A DNA stretch of 64,000 nucleotides from CBDBFH01 sp965204775 (GCA_965204775.1 CBDBFH010000011.1:1-64000); one strand, 5' to 3'; positions 1 through 10,160 are shown, counted from the first letter of the stretch. Numbers and translations: made by a program. Notes: a model not told the origin generated them from the letters alone.

Positions 1-1419
1 GGCCTTTGACGATTCCCTGCCGGTTGAGATTGAGCCGGGCGGTGATCCGGCCGTAAGGATCGATGATCGCCGAGACTCCGGTATTGGCGGCGCGCAGGAC
101 GGGCAGGCCCTGCTCGACCGCCCGCAGGCGGGCGATGGCCAGGTGCTGAAACGGGCCGGAGGAGACACCATACCAGGCATCGTTGGTGACGGTGACGATC
201 CAGCCGGGCCGGGTTTGGGTTCCGGGGATTTCGTCGGAAAAGGCGATTTCGTAGCAGATCAGCGGGACCGGGCCGGGGTCCAGACCGGGAATGGCGAGAG
301 GGGTGCGGGCCGCGCCCGGTTCGATTCCGAAATTGACCAGTGTGCGCAGGCCGATTTTTTCAAGCAGGCGCTTGAAGGGCAGATATTCCCCGAAGGGAAC
401 CAGATGAATCTTGTCATAGGTCTGAAGGATTCGGCCCCGGTCGTCGATCAGATGGATGGAATTGAAGGGGCGGGGGCGGGCCGGCTTTGGGGCTTCTTCG
501 AGGCGCAGCGCGCCGGCGATCAGGAACGCGCCGGGGGGAAGAATCTGGCCGATTTCGGCAAGGAGCGCCGGCTGGCGGTCGAGGAGGACGGGCAGCGCCG
601 ATTCCGGCCAGATCACAATCAGCGGCCGGGTTGCGTCCGGGCGGGCGGCGGCCTGCCGGCTCATGCTCAGATAGCGGCGAATATTGGGCAGGCGGTTTTC
701 CGGCTTCCATTTTTCCCTTTGCGCGATATTGGGCTGAATGATGCGCACCGCCGGGGCGGCTTCGGGCGGCGGGGCGGCGGCGGCCAGACGCATGGCGCCC
801 AGCGCGGCGAGCAGAGCGATCAGGAGGCCGGCGGCCAGCGGCGCGGCGAAGCGGCGCTGGGCCAGCGCGGCGAAACTGGCGGCGGCGAGGAGGATGACGA
901 AGGTCAGGCCGTGGACGCCGATATAGGCGGCGCTTTGCAGGAGGGGGAGCCAAGCCGCCGCCGCCTCGCCCGGCGTCAGCCAGGCGAAGCCGGTGAACAG
1001 CCTGCCGCGCAGAAATTCAAAAAGCGTCCAGAAAAACGCCAGGATGAAAAAGCGTCCCGCGTCAGGCCGCCAAAACAGGGCGGCGGCGGCCAGGGCCGCG
1101 GCGGGGAACAGGGCCAGGCCGGCGGCCAGGGCGGGCACGATGATCGGAGCCAGCCAGACAAACCGCTCCTCGACGAGGAAGGCCCCGGTAATCCAGTAGA
1201 GTCCGGCGAGGAAATAGGCCAGCCCGAAGCTGAAGCCGATCAGCGCGCCGTGCCCGGCGCGGCGGGCGGGGGGCAGGGGGCGGCGCCGGTCGAGTTGGCG
1301 GACCAGAAGCGGGATGGTCGCGGCGAAGACGAAGGGCCAGTTGACCGGGGCAAAGGCCAGCGCGCTGGCGGCGCCGGCCAGCGCCGCAGGGCCGGCGGCG
1401 CGCGCGCGCCGGGCGCGCA

Positions 1420-1420
<1 letters not shown>
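1..1420 (-). CDS. lnt: Apolipoprotein N-acyltransferase, C-terminus cut by window edge
   Basis: Inner-membrane enzyme that adds the third acyl chain to the N-terminal Cys of lipoproteins. From ATG at 1420 the frame stays open for 473 codons to the window edge, so the last few dozen residues are missing. Hydrophobic segments fill the N-terminal half (for example around residues 62-73). A nitrilase-like domain follows with the family triad E273 (in WPESA), K337 (in YDKIHLVPFGEY) and C389 (in ICYE), close to E267, K335 and C387 of the E. coli enzyme. The start overlaps the corC stop as TGATG, so it is probably translationally coupled and the last visible gene of the long minus-strand run. Confidence 0.95.
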
Positions 1421-2297
<877 letters not shown>

Positions 2298-2301
<4 letters not shown>

Positions 2302-2792
2302 AGCGGAGGGGGGGCGCGCCGCTTCAGGCCGGAAAGAATGCGGGTTTCGAGGCGCTCCATCGCCGCGCGCGCGGCGGGAACCTGATGATCATAGCCCAGC
2401 AGATGCAGCGTGCCATGCGCGGCCAGATGAGCGAGATGATCGCCAAAGCAAAGTCCGGCGGCGCGCGCCTCGGCGCACAGACGCCCACGGGCCAGCACGA
2501 CCTCGCCCAGCAGCGCCGCCTCTTCCGGGGCCGGGCCGGTTTCGCCCGGCGGGAAGGCCAGCACATTGGCCGGGGCGTCCCGGCCCCGGAAGTCGCGGTT
2601 GAGGCGGCGCACAAAGCGGCTGCCGGAAAAGGCCAGAACCAGCCGCGCCCGCCTCCGGCGCGGGCCCTGGCGGCGCGGCGGCGCGGCGGCGAAGGCGGCG
2701 GCGCAGGCCCGCGCCGCCAGACGCATCTCGCCCGGCCGCCAGGCCCGGTTGAGCCGAACCGGCTCAATGCGCAATGTCCCCTCGCGGCTCAT
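2298..2792 (-). CDS. ybeY: Endoribonuclease YbeY, 16S rRNA maturation
   Basis: Zinc-dependent endoribonuclease involved in 16S rRNA 3'-end maturation and ribosome quality control. The family signature H-x3-H-x5-H is present as HGTLHLLGYDH (H126, H130, H136 of a 164-residue protein). I chose ATG at 2792 (MSREGTLRIEPV) because it lies 4 nt past the phoH stop; an in-frame extension to 2849 would overlap phoH and add only arginine-rich residues. No clear Shine-Dalgarno precedes either start, so coupling to phoH is likely. The segment around residues 40-55 is unusually Arg/Pro-rich. Confidence 0.92.
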
Positions 2793-2796
2793 CGAA

Positions 2797-3759
2797 TCAC
2801 GGCGCGGCATCCTGCGCATAGGCGCGCACGATTCGTCCGACCAGCTCATGGCGCATGATATCGCCTTCGGCGAAGCGGATCACCCGCACCGCCGGGATTT
2901 TTTGCAGCAGGCGCACAGCATGATCCAGTCCGGAGCAGGCCTGTCCGGCAGGCAGGTCGGTCTGACTGGGGTCGCCGGTGATCACCATGCGCGCGCGCGG
3001 CCCCAGGCGGGTGAGGAACATCTTCATCTGGGCCGGGGTGCTGTTTTGCGCCTCGTCGAGAATGACAAAGGCGTCGTCGAGGGTGCGCCCGCGCATGAAG
3101 GCCAGCGGGGCGATTTCGATCTGCCCGGCCTGAATCGCGCGGGCCACCTGCGCCGGAGGCAGCGCGTCATGCAGCGCATCCCAAAGGGGGCGCAGATAGG
3201 GATCGATTTTCTCGCGCATGTCGCCGGGCAGGAAGCCCAGCCGCTCTCCAGCCTCGACCGCGGGCCGCGAGAGGATGAGGTGGGCGACTTCGCCCCCGGC
3301 CAGCGCGGCGGCCCCGGCGCAGACCGCAAGATAGGTCTTGCCGCAACCGGCCGGGCCGAGGGCAAAGATCAGGTCGCCTTCGGCCAGCGCCTGCATATAG
3401 GCGGCCTGCGCCTTTGAGCGCGCAACGATGGCGCGCGCCGGGGTCTGAAGACGGGGCGCGGCGGGCGGGGACCGGGCGGCGGGCAGATCTTCTTCGGCGG
3501 GATCGCGCGCCTGCGCAAGGCGGGCGTAGCATTCGGCGAGCGCGCGCCGCGCCCGGGCGCGAGCGCGGGCCGGGCCGCGAATGACGAAGCGCCCCCCGGC
3601 GGCGGCGATCACCACGTTGAGATCACGCTCCAGACGGCGCAGATTGGAATCATGCGCCCCGACCAGCCGGGGCAAAAGATCGTTGCGGTCAAACAGCACA
3701 ATCTCCTCGCCCGGGGCGGGGGCGGGCTTGACGCTCATTTCGCGGGTGGGACGGCTCAT
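2797..3759 (-). CDS. phoH: PhoH-family ATPase
   Basis: Cytoplasmic P-loop protein of 320 residues. It has an N-terminal KH-like region, then Walker A GPAGCGKT (135-142), the SRPAVEAGERLGFLPGD segment typical of PhoH-like proteins, Walker B VILDEAQN (232-239), and a GDPSQTDLP sensor motif. The family is thought to act with YbeY in RNA metabolism, which fits the adjacent ybeY. MSVKP at 3738 is an alternative start. It follows miaB by 7 nt. Confidence 0.95.
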   Translation of the reverse strand: MSRPTREMSVKPAPAPGEEIVLFDRNDLLPRLVGAHDSNLRRLERDLNVVIAAAGGRFVIRGPARARARARRALAECYARLAQARDPAEEDLPAARSPPAAPRLQTPARAIVARSKAQAAYMQALAEGDLIFALGPAGCGKTYLAVCAGAAALAGGEVAHLILSRPAVEAGERLGFLPGDMREKIDPYLRPLWDALHDALPPAQVARAIQAGQIEIAPLAFMRGRTLDDAFVILDEAQNSTPAQMKMFLTRLGPRARMVITGDPSQTDLPAGQACSGLDHAVRLLQKIPAVRVIRFAEGDIMRHELVGRIVRAYAQDAAP

Positions 3760-3766
3760 GCGCTAT

Positions 3767-5188
3767 TCATGCGCTGTTCATGCGCTTGATGGGCGGGCGG
3801 CGGCGCGGCGGATGATTCGCGGATGATTCAAGGCGGCCTTGCAGCGAATGGCCCAGCGCGGCCAGAACCCGGACCGGGACGATCCGTCCGGCCAGATCGG
3901 AAGGCCCGTCCGCATTCAGCGCAACCCCATGCCGGGTGCGCCCGGTCATCTGGCCCGGATGGCGTCCGGGGCCGGTGAAGAGCACTTCAACCTCCTGTCC
4001 GGAAAACCTCCGGTTAAAGCGCCGCTGTTGCGCATCAAGCAACGCGCGCAGGCGGGCGAGGCGCTCCGCTTTGACCGCGCCCGGAATCTGATCCCCGGCC
4101 CCGGCGGCGGGGGTTCCGGGCCGGGGGCTGTATTGGAAGGCATAGGCGGCGGCAAAACCCAGTTCGCGCACCAGCGCCAGCGTCGCCTCAAAATCGCGCG
4201 GGCGCTCGCCGGGAAAGCCGACGATGAAATCGGAGGAGAGCGCGATATCGCCCCGCGCCCGGCGCAGGCGGGCGACGATCCGGCGATAATCATCCGCGCT
4301 GTGGCGGCGGTTCATGGCCCGGAGGACCGAATCCGATCCCGACTGGACGGGCAGGTGCAAGGCGGGCATCAGCGATGCGACCTCGCCATGGGCGCGGATC
4401 AAGCCATCGTCCATATCGGCGGGGTGGCTGGTCGTATAGCGCAGGCGGCGCAGGCCGGGAATCCGGGCGAGGCGGCGCAACAGACCACCCAGACCGATCC
4501 GCGCGCCGGTCTGTGCGCACCGCCCGCGCCAGGCATTGACGTTCTGGCCCAGCACGATGATCTCCCGCGCCCCGGCGGCGGCCAGCGCGCGGGCTTCCGC
4601 TTCGATGCGCGGGGCGGGGCGGGATATTTCGCCGCCGCGCGTATAGGGGACGACGCAAAACGTACAGAAGCGGTCGCAGCCTTCCTGGATCACGAGAAAG
4701 GCCGAGCCGGAGGCCGGGGCGCGGCGCGGCGGGAGGCGGGCGAATTTTTCCGCGGCGGCGAAGTCCAATTCCACCCGGCGCGCCCGGCGGCGCGCGCGGC
4801 CCGGCGCGAGAAGGGCGGGCAGGCGGTGATAGGCTTGCGGGCCGATGACCAGATCGGCGGGGGCGCGGGCGAGGATTTCCGCGCCCTCGGCCTGCGCGAG
4901 GCAGCCGGCGACCACGATCTGCGCCCGGGAAGCGGCGCGCAGGCGGCCGATCTGTGAATAGACTTTGTCCGCCGCTTTGGCCCGAATATGGCACGTGTTC
5001 AGCACGACCAGATCCGTGTCGCGCAGCGCGGCGGGATCGCCGGGCAGGGCGGCTATGTCAAAGCCTTGCGCTTCGAGAAGATCGGCGATCCGCTCCGAGT
5101 CATGCGCATTCATCTGGCAGCCCCAGTTTTTGATGAATGCGCGCCGGGGCGCGGACCCTTTGGCGGAAGGCAGAGCGGAATCGGTCAT
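3767..5188 (-). CDS. miaB: tRNA-2-methylthio-N6-dimethylallyladenosine synthase MiaB
   Basis: Radical-SAM methylthiotransferase that modifies A37 of tRNAs reading UNN codons. The N-terminal UPF0004 domain has the auxiliary-cluster cysteines C24 (NWGCQMN), C66 (LNTCHIR) and C96 (VAGCLAQ). The radical-SAM triad is C171, C175 and C178 (GCDRFCTFC), followed by SGSDSVL and a C-terminal TRAM-type region ending near RIVPVRV. The chosen ATG at 5188 gives 473 residues, normal for MiaB. An open extension to 5377 would run through fur, is low-complexity and is rejected. The last 20 residues are Pro/Arg-rich and add nothing recognisable. Confidence 0.96.
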   Translation of the reverse strand: MTDSALPSAKGSAPRRAFIKNWGCQMNAHDSERIADLLEAQGFDIAALPGDPAALRDTDLVVLNTCHIRAKAADKVYSQIGRLRAASRAQIVVAGCLAQAEGAEILARAPADLVIGPQAYHRLPALLAPGRARRRARRVELDFAAAEKFARLPPRRAPASGSAFLVIQEGCDRFCTFCVVPYTRGGEISRPAPRIEAEARALAAAGAREIIVLGQNVNAWRGRCAQTGARIGLGGLLRRLARIPGLRRLRYTTSHPADMDDGLIRAHGEVASLMPALHLPVQSGSDSVLRAMNRRHSADDYRRIVARLRRARGDIALSSDFIVGFPGERPRDFEATLALVRELGFAAAYAFQYSPRPGTPAAGAGDQIPGAVKAERLARLRALLDAQQRRFNRRFSGQEVEVLFTGPGRHPGQMTGRTRHGVALNADGPSDLAGRIVPVRVLAALGHSLQGRLESSANHPPRRRPPIKRMNSA

Positions 5189-5210
5189 GGTCGGGGGCGG
5201 GAAAATCCTG

Positions 5211-5672
5211 TCAGCGCGTCCGGGGGCGCGCGGCGGGGCGGCTCTTGCGGCGCGGGGCGGAGGGGCGGCGCGGGGCGCGCTTGCCATAGAGTTCCAGCCG
5301 ATGGCTGACCAGCCGGTAGCCCAGCCGGGCGGCGATCCGGCTTTGCAGTTTCTCGATTTTCTGGTCGGAAAATTCAATGACCTTGCCGCTTTCCAGATCG
5401 ATCAGATGGGCGTGGTTTTTCTTGCCGGCATATTCGTAGCGGGCGCGCGGGCCGCCGAAATCATGGCGGATGAGCAGCCCGGCCTGTTCGAAGATGCGCA
5501 AGGTGCGGTAGACCGTGGCCAGCGAGATGGAGTCGTCGAGGGCGCGGGCGCGGGCATAGACGTCCTGGACGTCGGGGTGGTCGGCGGAGCGCAAGAGGAC
5601 GCGGGCGACGAGGCGGCGCGGGCGGGTCATGCGCAAACCTTTGGCGGTGCAAAGACTTTCGAGGACATTCAT
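5211..5672 (-). CDS. fur: Fur-family metalloregulator, alphaproteobacterial type
   Basis: Metal-responsive repressor of 153 residues. The winged helix shows SLATVYRTLRIFEQAGL (50-66) and the dimer domain LIDLESGKVIEF. Like other alphaproteobacterial Fur/Mur proteins it lacks the structural CxxC pair. Ligands of the inter-domain site are kept (H32, E80, H87, H89), but the usual HHDH reads N86-H87-A88-H89, so two ligands of the other dimerisation-domain site are replaced while E107 and H124 remain. The tail after residue 130 is a basic Pro/Arg stretch. It sits between tsaB and miaB, the position of alphaproteobacterial fur; rimI, often found here, is absent. Whether it senses Fe or Mn cannot be told. 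Confidence 0.88.
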   Translation of the reverse strand: MNVLESLCTAKGLRMTRPRRLVARVLLRSADHPDVQDVYARARALDDSISLATVYRTLRIFEQAGLLIRHDFGGPRARYEYAGKKNHAHLIDLESGKVIEFSDQKIEKLQSRIAARLGYRLVSHRLELYGKRAPRRPSAPRRKSRPAARPRTR

Positions 5673-5714
5673 GGCGGCGGCGGGCGAAGGACGATGCGGG
5701 GAGCAGATTGCAGA

Positions 5715-6377
5715 TTAAAGGCTTTCGGCGCCCGGCGAAAGGGCGGCGGCGGGCTGCGGGTAGATGGGGCGCGCCGGCGCCGGGCGGTTGTGGGCGCAGC
5801 GTCCGACCGCCAGCGCGAGCGGCTGCTTCTGTGTGTGGATCGGGCCGCGGGCCGGGGCGGGCAGGCAGGCCTGAAGAGCCGGGCCGGCGGCGAGAACGAA
5901 GCGGCCCGGCGGCGCATGGCGGGCGAGGTCCGGGCCGGCGAAGAGGCGAGGCGGGGTTTGGGGGGCAAGATCGGCGGAAAAGACCTGTCCGGCGAAGGCG
6001 GCCCGGCCCGCCCGGACCGGGGCAAGCGGCAGGGCGGCGAAGATTGCCAGACCCGGATGGGCGCAGGCCGCCAAAGCGGCCCGGGCGAGCAAACTGGGGA
6101 CGCCGCAAGCCGGGCGGCGGCAGGCCAGAGCCAGGGCGCGGGCCGCCGCGATTCCGGCGCGCAGCGCGATGAAGGGGCCGGGACCGGCGGCGGCGGCGAT
6201 CCGGTCCAGCGCAGCAAAGCCCAGACCGGCCTCGTCCATCAGCTGTCCGATTTCGGGGACCAGATATTCGGCGACGGGCCGGTCGGCGGCCAGACAACGC
6301 CAGAGCGGCGGCGCGCCGGGCTGCAAGAGGGCCAGCGAGCCTGGGGTCTGCGTCGTGTCAATTGCCAGAATGCGCAA
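5715..6377 (-). CDS. tsaB: tRNA threonylcarbamoyladenosine biosynthesis protein TsaB
   Basis: Non-catalytic partner of TsaD in making the t6A37 modification of tRNA. The start motif LRILAIDTTQTPGSLALL matches the family N-terminus, so I chose TTG at 6377, 13 nt after the nfuA-like stop; a longer reading to 6434 adds a non-homologous prefix. The usual GPGSFTGLR loop reads GPGPFIALR, an unusual divergence. The C-terminal third is Ala/Pro-rich and poorly conserved, giving 220 residues. Identification rests on the N-terminal ASKHA fold, the loop and the tsaB-fur-miaB context. Confidence 0.83.
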   Translation of the reverse strand: MRILAIDTTQTPGSLALLQPGAPPLWRCLAADRPVAEYLVPEIGQLMDEAGLGFAALDRIAAAAGPGPFIALRAGIAAARALALACRRPACGVPSLLARAALAACAHPGLAIFAALPLAPVRAGRAAFAGQVFSADLAPQTPPRLFAGPDLARHAPPGRFVLAAGPALQACLPAPARGPIHTQKQPLALAVGRCAHNRPAPARPIYPQPAAALSPGAESL

Positions 6378-6390
6378 TCGGATGGGCCGG

Positions 6391-6981
6391 TTACAGATCG
6401 TCCCGGGCGCGCACCGCGACGACTTCGGGCACATAGTAGCGCAGCAATTGCTCGACCCCCTGCTTGAGGGTCGCGGTGGAGCTGGGGCATCCGGCGCAGG
6501 CGCCGCGCAAGGTCAGGTAAACGATTCCGTCCTCGATCCGCTCGAAGAGAATGTCTCCGCCGTCTTGCGCGACCGCCGGGCGCACACGCTGATCGATCAA
6601 TTCACGGATTTTGGCGGCGAGCGGATCATCGCCCGCCCCCGCCCCGGACTGCGCCCCGCCGCCCGCATTGGGGGACTCGTAAAACAGCGGCGCGGCGCGG
6701 GTGAAATGCTCCATGATCACGCCCAAAATATCCGGCTTGATCTGCGCCCAGAGGCGGGCCGGGGCGGCGGCGGGCGCGGTCTGGCGGGTGACCGCGATGA
6801 AATCCGCACCGAAGAAGACGCCGCTCACCCCTTCGATTTCAAACAGACGCTGCGCCAGAGGCGAGCGGGAGGCGGATTGCGCCGAGGGAAAGTCTTCCGG
6901 CGCGCGCGCGCCCATCACCGGCTGGCCGGGCAGAAATTTGAGCACCGCCGGATTGGGGGTTTCCTGCGTCTGAATGAACAT
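6391..6981 (-). CDS. Nfu-type iron-sulfur cluster scaffold protein
   Basis: Carrier that delivers Fe-S clusters to target enzymes. The N-terminal Nfu_N domain begins MFIQTQETPNPAVLKFLPG (1-19). After an Ala/Gly-rich linker (about 104-119) comes a NifU C-terminal domain with the cluster-binding CxxC at C162 and C165 (GACAGCPSS). The 196-residue length and domain order match eukaryotic NFU1 and alphaproteobacterial Nfu proteins. It lies 27 nt past the usp stop and 13 nt ahead of tsaB, in the same minus-strand run. Confidence 0.92.
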   Translation of the reverse strand: MFIQTQETPNPAVLKFLPGQPVMGARAPEDFPSAQSASRSPLAQRLFEIEGVSGVFFGADFIAVTRQTAPAAAPARLWAQIKPDILGVIMEHFTRAAPLFYESPNAGGGAQSGAGAGDDPLAAKIRELIDQRVRPAVAQDGGDILFERIEDGIVYLTLRGACAGCPSSTATLKQGVEQLLRYYVPEVVAVRARDDL

Positions 6982-7008
6982 CGCCCGGCCAGTATAGCAC
7001 AGCCCGCC

Positions 7009-7545
7009 TCAAACGAGGGCGCGCAAGGCCTGGGCGGTGAGGTCGCCGGGGACGATGACCACCGGAATCACAAAGCGCCCCCCCGCCTCGCGGCCCGCCA
7101 AAGCGGCGACCAGCGGCCCCGGCCCTTCCGCGCCGGTCCCCGCCCCCAAAACCAGCGCGGTCAGTTCGCCGTCCTGGGCAATATAGGCCGCCAGCTCCTC
7201 CGCCTTGCTCCCCTCGCGCAGGACAATCTGCGGCGCGATTCCGGCAAAATCCTTGATCTCCCCGGCCAGGCGGCGCATCACCGACATGGCCTCGGCGCGG
7301 GCCTCTTCCTTCATGATCGCGCCGACTCCCAGCCAATGGTGAAAGGTCGCCGGCTCCAGGACCATCAGCAAGACAACCCGCCCGCCCCGGCGCGCCGCGC
7401 TCAGACCGGCAAAGCGCAGGGCGACCAGAGATTCCGGAGTCTCGTCGACCACGACCAGAAATTTGCCATGCGGCGGGTCTTGTGCCGGCCCGGCGGTTTT
7501 GGCGGCGGCGCGCTTGCGCGCCGGTTTTTTGGCCGAGGCGATCAT
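7009..7545 (-). CDS. Universal stress protein (UspA family)
   Basis: Single Usp domain of about 178 residues. A Lys/Ala-rich lead (about 5-20) is followed by FLVVVDETPESLVAL, the first strand and helix of the fold, and a C-terminal nucleotide-loop region GAGTGAEGPG before VIPVVIVPG. The family binds ATP or is linked to stress survival; the target is unknown. I chose ATG at 7545. A TTG at 7590 would place the trpS-usp hairpin inside the gene. The trpS-usp-nfuA order recurs in alphaproteobacteria. Confidence 0.82.
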   Translation of the reverse strand: MIASAKKPARKRAAAKTAGPAQDPPHGKFLVVVDETPESLVALRFAGLSAARRGGRVVLLMVLEPATFHHWLGVGAIMKEEARAEAMSVMRRLAGEIKDFAGIAPQIVLREGSKAEELAAYIAQDGELTALVLGAGTGAEGPGPLVAALAGREAGGRFVIPVVIVPGDLTAQALRALV

Positions 7546-7560
7546 GGCCGGGCCAGCGTG

Positions 7561-7580
7561 CCACTGCCGGAAGGCAGCGG
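7561..7580 (-). promoter_or_regulatory. Hairpin between trpS and usp
   Basis: Twenty bases form an 8-bp stem (CCGCTGCC with GGCAGTGG, one G-T pair) around a TTCC loop. It lies in the trpS-usp gap, 16 nt ahead of the usp ATG. No U-run follows, so it is more likely an RNA processing or stability element than a terminator; chance is possible in GC-rich DNA. Confidence 0.35.
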
Positions 7581-7605
7581 CAAGGGGCAATCCCGGCTGC
7601 GGAGC

Positions 7606-8610
7606 TCAGCCGGCCAGACCGACGATCTCCTTGACCTGGCGCAAGACCGGCTCGGCCAGCGCGCGGGCGCGGGCCGCGCCCGCGGCGAGCAGGCGGTCGA
7701 GCTGGGCGGGATCGGCCAGCGCGCGCCGGATCCCGCACCCGACCGGGCGCAATTCGGCGACCAGCCTCTCGGTCAGCTCCTCCTTGAGCGCCGCAAAGCG
7801 CCTGCCCCCCCAGCGCCGGAGCACGTCCGGCCCACTCTCGCCGGACAGCGCCCCCAAAATTCCCAGAAGATTGGCCGCCTCCGGACGTCCGGCCAGCGCT
7901 CCGGCCTCGCCGGGGAGCGTATCGGAATCGGTCCGGGCGCGGCGAATCTTGTGCGCAATCCGGTCCGCATCATCGGTCAGCAAAATGCGCGACATGTCCG
8001 AAGGCTCCGACTTCGACATCTTGCGCCGCCCGTCGCGCAGCGACATCACCCGCGCCGCCTCCGGCAAGATGATCGCTTCGGGCAGGGGAAAAACCTCGCA
8101 GGCATAATCGGCGTTGAACTTGCCGGCAATGTCGCGGGCCAGTTCCAGATGCTGCGTTTGATCCGCGCCGACCGGAACATGAGTCGCCCGATAGGCCAGA
8201 ATGTCGGCGGCCATCAGGATCGGATAGGCATAAAGGCCGACCGAGGCGTTCTCCCGGCTCTTGCCGGCCTTCTCCTTGAACTGGGTCATGCGCTCCAGCC
8301 AGCCGATCCGGGCGGTGCAGTTGAGAATCCAGGCCAGTTCGGCATGGACGCTCACCTGGCTTTGCGCAAAGACAATCTGGCGGACGGGGTCGATCCCGCA
8401 GGCCAGAAAGGCCGCCGCGGTCTGGCGGATGGCGGCGGCCAGCGCTTTCGGCTCCTGGCGCAGGGTGATCGCATGCAAATCGACCACGCAATACAGGCAG
8501 GAATGCGTTTGCTGCAAGGCGGCGAAATTGCGCAGCGCGCCCAGATAGTTTCCCAGATGAAGCGCCCCGGTCGGCTGCACGCCGGAGAAGACTCGTTGGC
8601 CGACGGTCAT
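7606..8610 (-). CDS. trpS: Tryptophanyl-tRNA synthetase
   Basis: Class I aminoacyl-tRNA synthetase charging tRNA-Trp, 334 residues, the normal bacterial length. The HIGH-type motif is HLGN (18-21, in PTGALHLGNYLGA) and the KMSKS loop is 197-201. The middle has the family segment YPILMAADILAY (129-140). Its start overlaps the murJ stop by 4 nt (ATGA). Confidence 0.98.
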   Translation of the reverse strand: MTVGQRVFSGVQPTGALHLGNYLGALRNFAALQQTHSCLYCVVDLHAITLRQEPKALAAAIRQTAAAFLACGIDPVRQIVFAQSQVSVHAELAWILNCTARIGWLERMTQFKEKAGKSRENASVGLYAYPILMAADILAYRATHVPVGADQTQHLELARDIAGKFNADYACEVFPLPEAIILPEAARVMSLRDGRRKMSKSEPSDMSRILLTDDADRIAHKIRRARTDSDTLPGEAGALAGRPEAANLLGILGALSGESGPDVLRRWGGRRFAALKEELTERLVAELRPVGCGIRRALADPAQLDRLLAAGAARARALAEPVLRQVKEIVGLAG

Positions 8611-10160
8611 GGACGATCTCTCCGGGGCCGAATGTCACGCAGCCTGCCGAGCGCGCGCGCGCCGAGGATGTGGCAGAAAAGGCCGTAAAGCGCAAGGCCC
8701 AGCGCGAGGAGAACGGCCAGGTCGAGCGCGCGCGCCGGCAAATTGTTGAGCTGGGCGAGCGGGTCCGGCGCGCCGGCGCGCCACAGCGCGAGTCCCGCGC
8801 CCATGGCCAGCGCGGCCAGCCCCATGCGCCAGAGTTCCGCCATCAGGCGGGGATCGGGGGCGCAGATTTTGCGGCGCAGAAGATGGGCCAGCAGCAAGAC
8901 CGCCTGCAGCCAGGCGGCGGCGGAGGTCGCCAGCGCGATTCCGCCATGTCCGATCCGGGCAAACAGAAAGAGCGCGCCCGCCACATTCAGCGCGATGGCG
9001 GCGAGCGCATAAAGAAAGGGTGTGCGGGTGTCGCCACGGGCGAAGAAGCCGGGCTGGAGGACCCGGATCAGGACGAAAGCGGGCAGGCCCAGGGCGAAGC
9101 CGATCAAGGCCAGCGCGCTGGCCTGGGTGTCGGCGGCGGTAAAGGCGCCATATTCGAACAGGGTGCGCAGGATCGGGGCGGCGAGCAGGGCAAGGCCGAC
9201 CGCCGCCGGGAGCGTAAAGAGCATGGCCAGTTCCAGCGCGCGATTGAGGCTGGCGCGCGCCGCGGCCTCGTCTCCGGCCTGCCATCTGCGGCTCAGTTCG
9301 GGAAGCAGGGCGGTGCCGACGGCGATTCCGATCACCCCCAAAGGCAATTGGTAGAGGCGCTCGGCATAATAGAGAAAGGAGACCGCGCCGTCCTGCTGGG
9401 AGGCGATGCGGGTTCCGACGATGATATTGATCTGCAGCGCCCCGCCGGCGGCGGCCATCGGGGCGGCGCGGGCGAACAGGGCGCGCAGTTCCGGACTGGG
9501 ACGCGGCCAGGTCCAGTTCGGCGCAACCGCGGCGCGGCGGCAGGCGGCGGCCATCATGACGACCTGCAAGAGGCCGGCGAGCGCGACCCCGCCCGACAAC
9601 AGCAGGCCCGGCGCGCCAACCAGGCGGGCGAGGAGAAGACAGGCAATCAGAATCAGATTGAGCAGGACGGGGAGCAGGGCGGCGGCGAGGAAGCGGGCCT
9701 GGGCATTGAGAATGCCGCCATAAAGGGCGGCCAGACTGATGGTGATCAGATAGGGGAAGGTGATCCGGGAAAAGAGCACGGCGCGCTGGAATTTTTCCGG
9801 CTCCCCGGCAAAGCCCCCGGCGATCAGATGGACGAGTTGGGGCATGAAGAGTTCGGCCAGCGCGGTGAGCAGGATTGCCGCCAGGGCCAGCCCGCTCAGG
9901 GCCTGACCGGCAAAGCGGCGGGCCGCCGGGCCGCCCGCGGCCAGTTTTTCGGTGAACAGGGGAACGAAGGCGGCGGCCAGCGCGCCTTCCGCAGTCAGGC
10001 GGCGGAAGAGATTGGGCAGGCGGAAGGCGACGATGAAGGCTTCGGCGGCCAGCCCGGTCCCCAGGGCGGCGGCGAAGAGAATGTCGCGGATGAAGCCCAG
10101 AAAGCGCGAGGCCAGGGTCGCCGCGCCGACGGTCGCCGAAGCGCGCAATAAGGCGCTCAT
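8607..10160 (-). CDS. murJ: Lipid II flippase MurJ
   Basis: Polytopic inner-membrane flippase that moves lipid II across the membrane during peptidoglycan synthesis. The chosen ATG at 10160 (MSALLRASATVGAATLASRFLGFIRD) overlaps the glnD stop as TGATG and gives 517 residues, the usual size. The family N-terminal motif (TLxSRxLGFxRD) and LPNLFRRLTAEGALAAAFVP are present, with many hydrophobic helices to the C-terminus. The upstream open frame to 10412 would run inside glnD and is rejected. Confidence 0.96.
   Translation of the reverse strand: MSALLRASATVGAATLASRFLGFIRDILFAAALGTGLAAEAFIVAFRLPNLFRRLTAEGALAAAFVPLFTEKLAAGGPAARRFAGQALSGLALAAILLTALAELFMPQLVHLIAGGFAGEPEKFQRAVLFSRITFPYLITISLAALYGGILNAQARFLAAALLPVLLNLILIACLLLARLVGAPGLLLSGGVALAGLLQVVMMAAACRRAAVAPNWTWPRPSPELRALFARAAPMAAAGGALQINIIVGTRIASQQDGAVSFLYYAERLYQLPLGVIGIAVGTALLPELSRRWQAGDEAAARASLNRALELAMLFTLPAAVGLALLAAPILRTLFEYGAFTAADTQASALALIGFALGLPAFVLIRVLQPGFFARGDTRTPFLYALAAIALNVAGALFLFARIGHGGIALATSAAAWLQAVLLLAHLLRRKICAPDPRLMAELWRMGLAALAMGAGLALWRAGAPDPLAQLNNLPARALDLAVLLALGLALYGLFCHILGARALGRLRDIRPRRDRP

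Noticed and set aside
6169..8688. 839-codon plus-strand open frame
   Set aside because: Opposite tsaB, the Nfu gene, usp and trpS; composition is that of a shadow frame and it spans several real gene boundaries.
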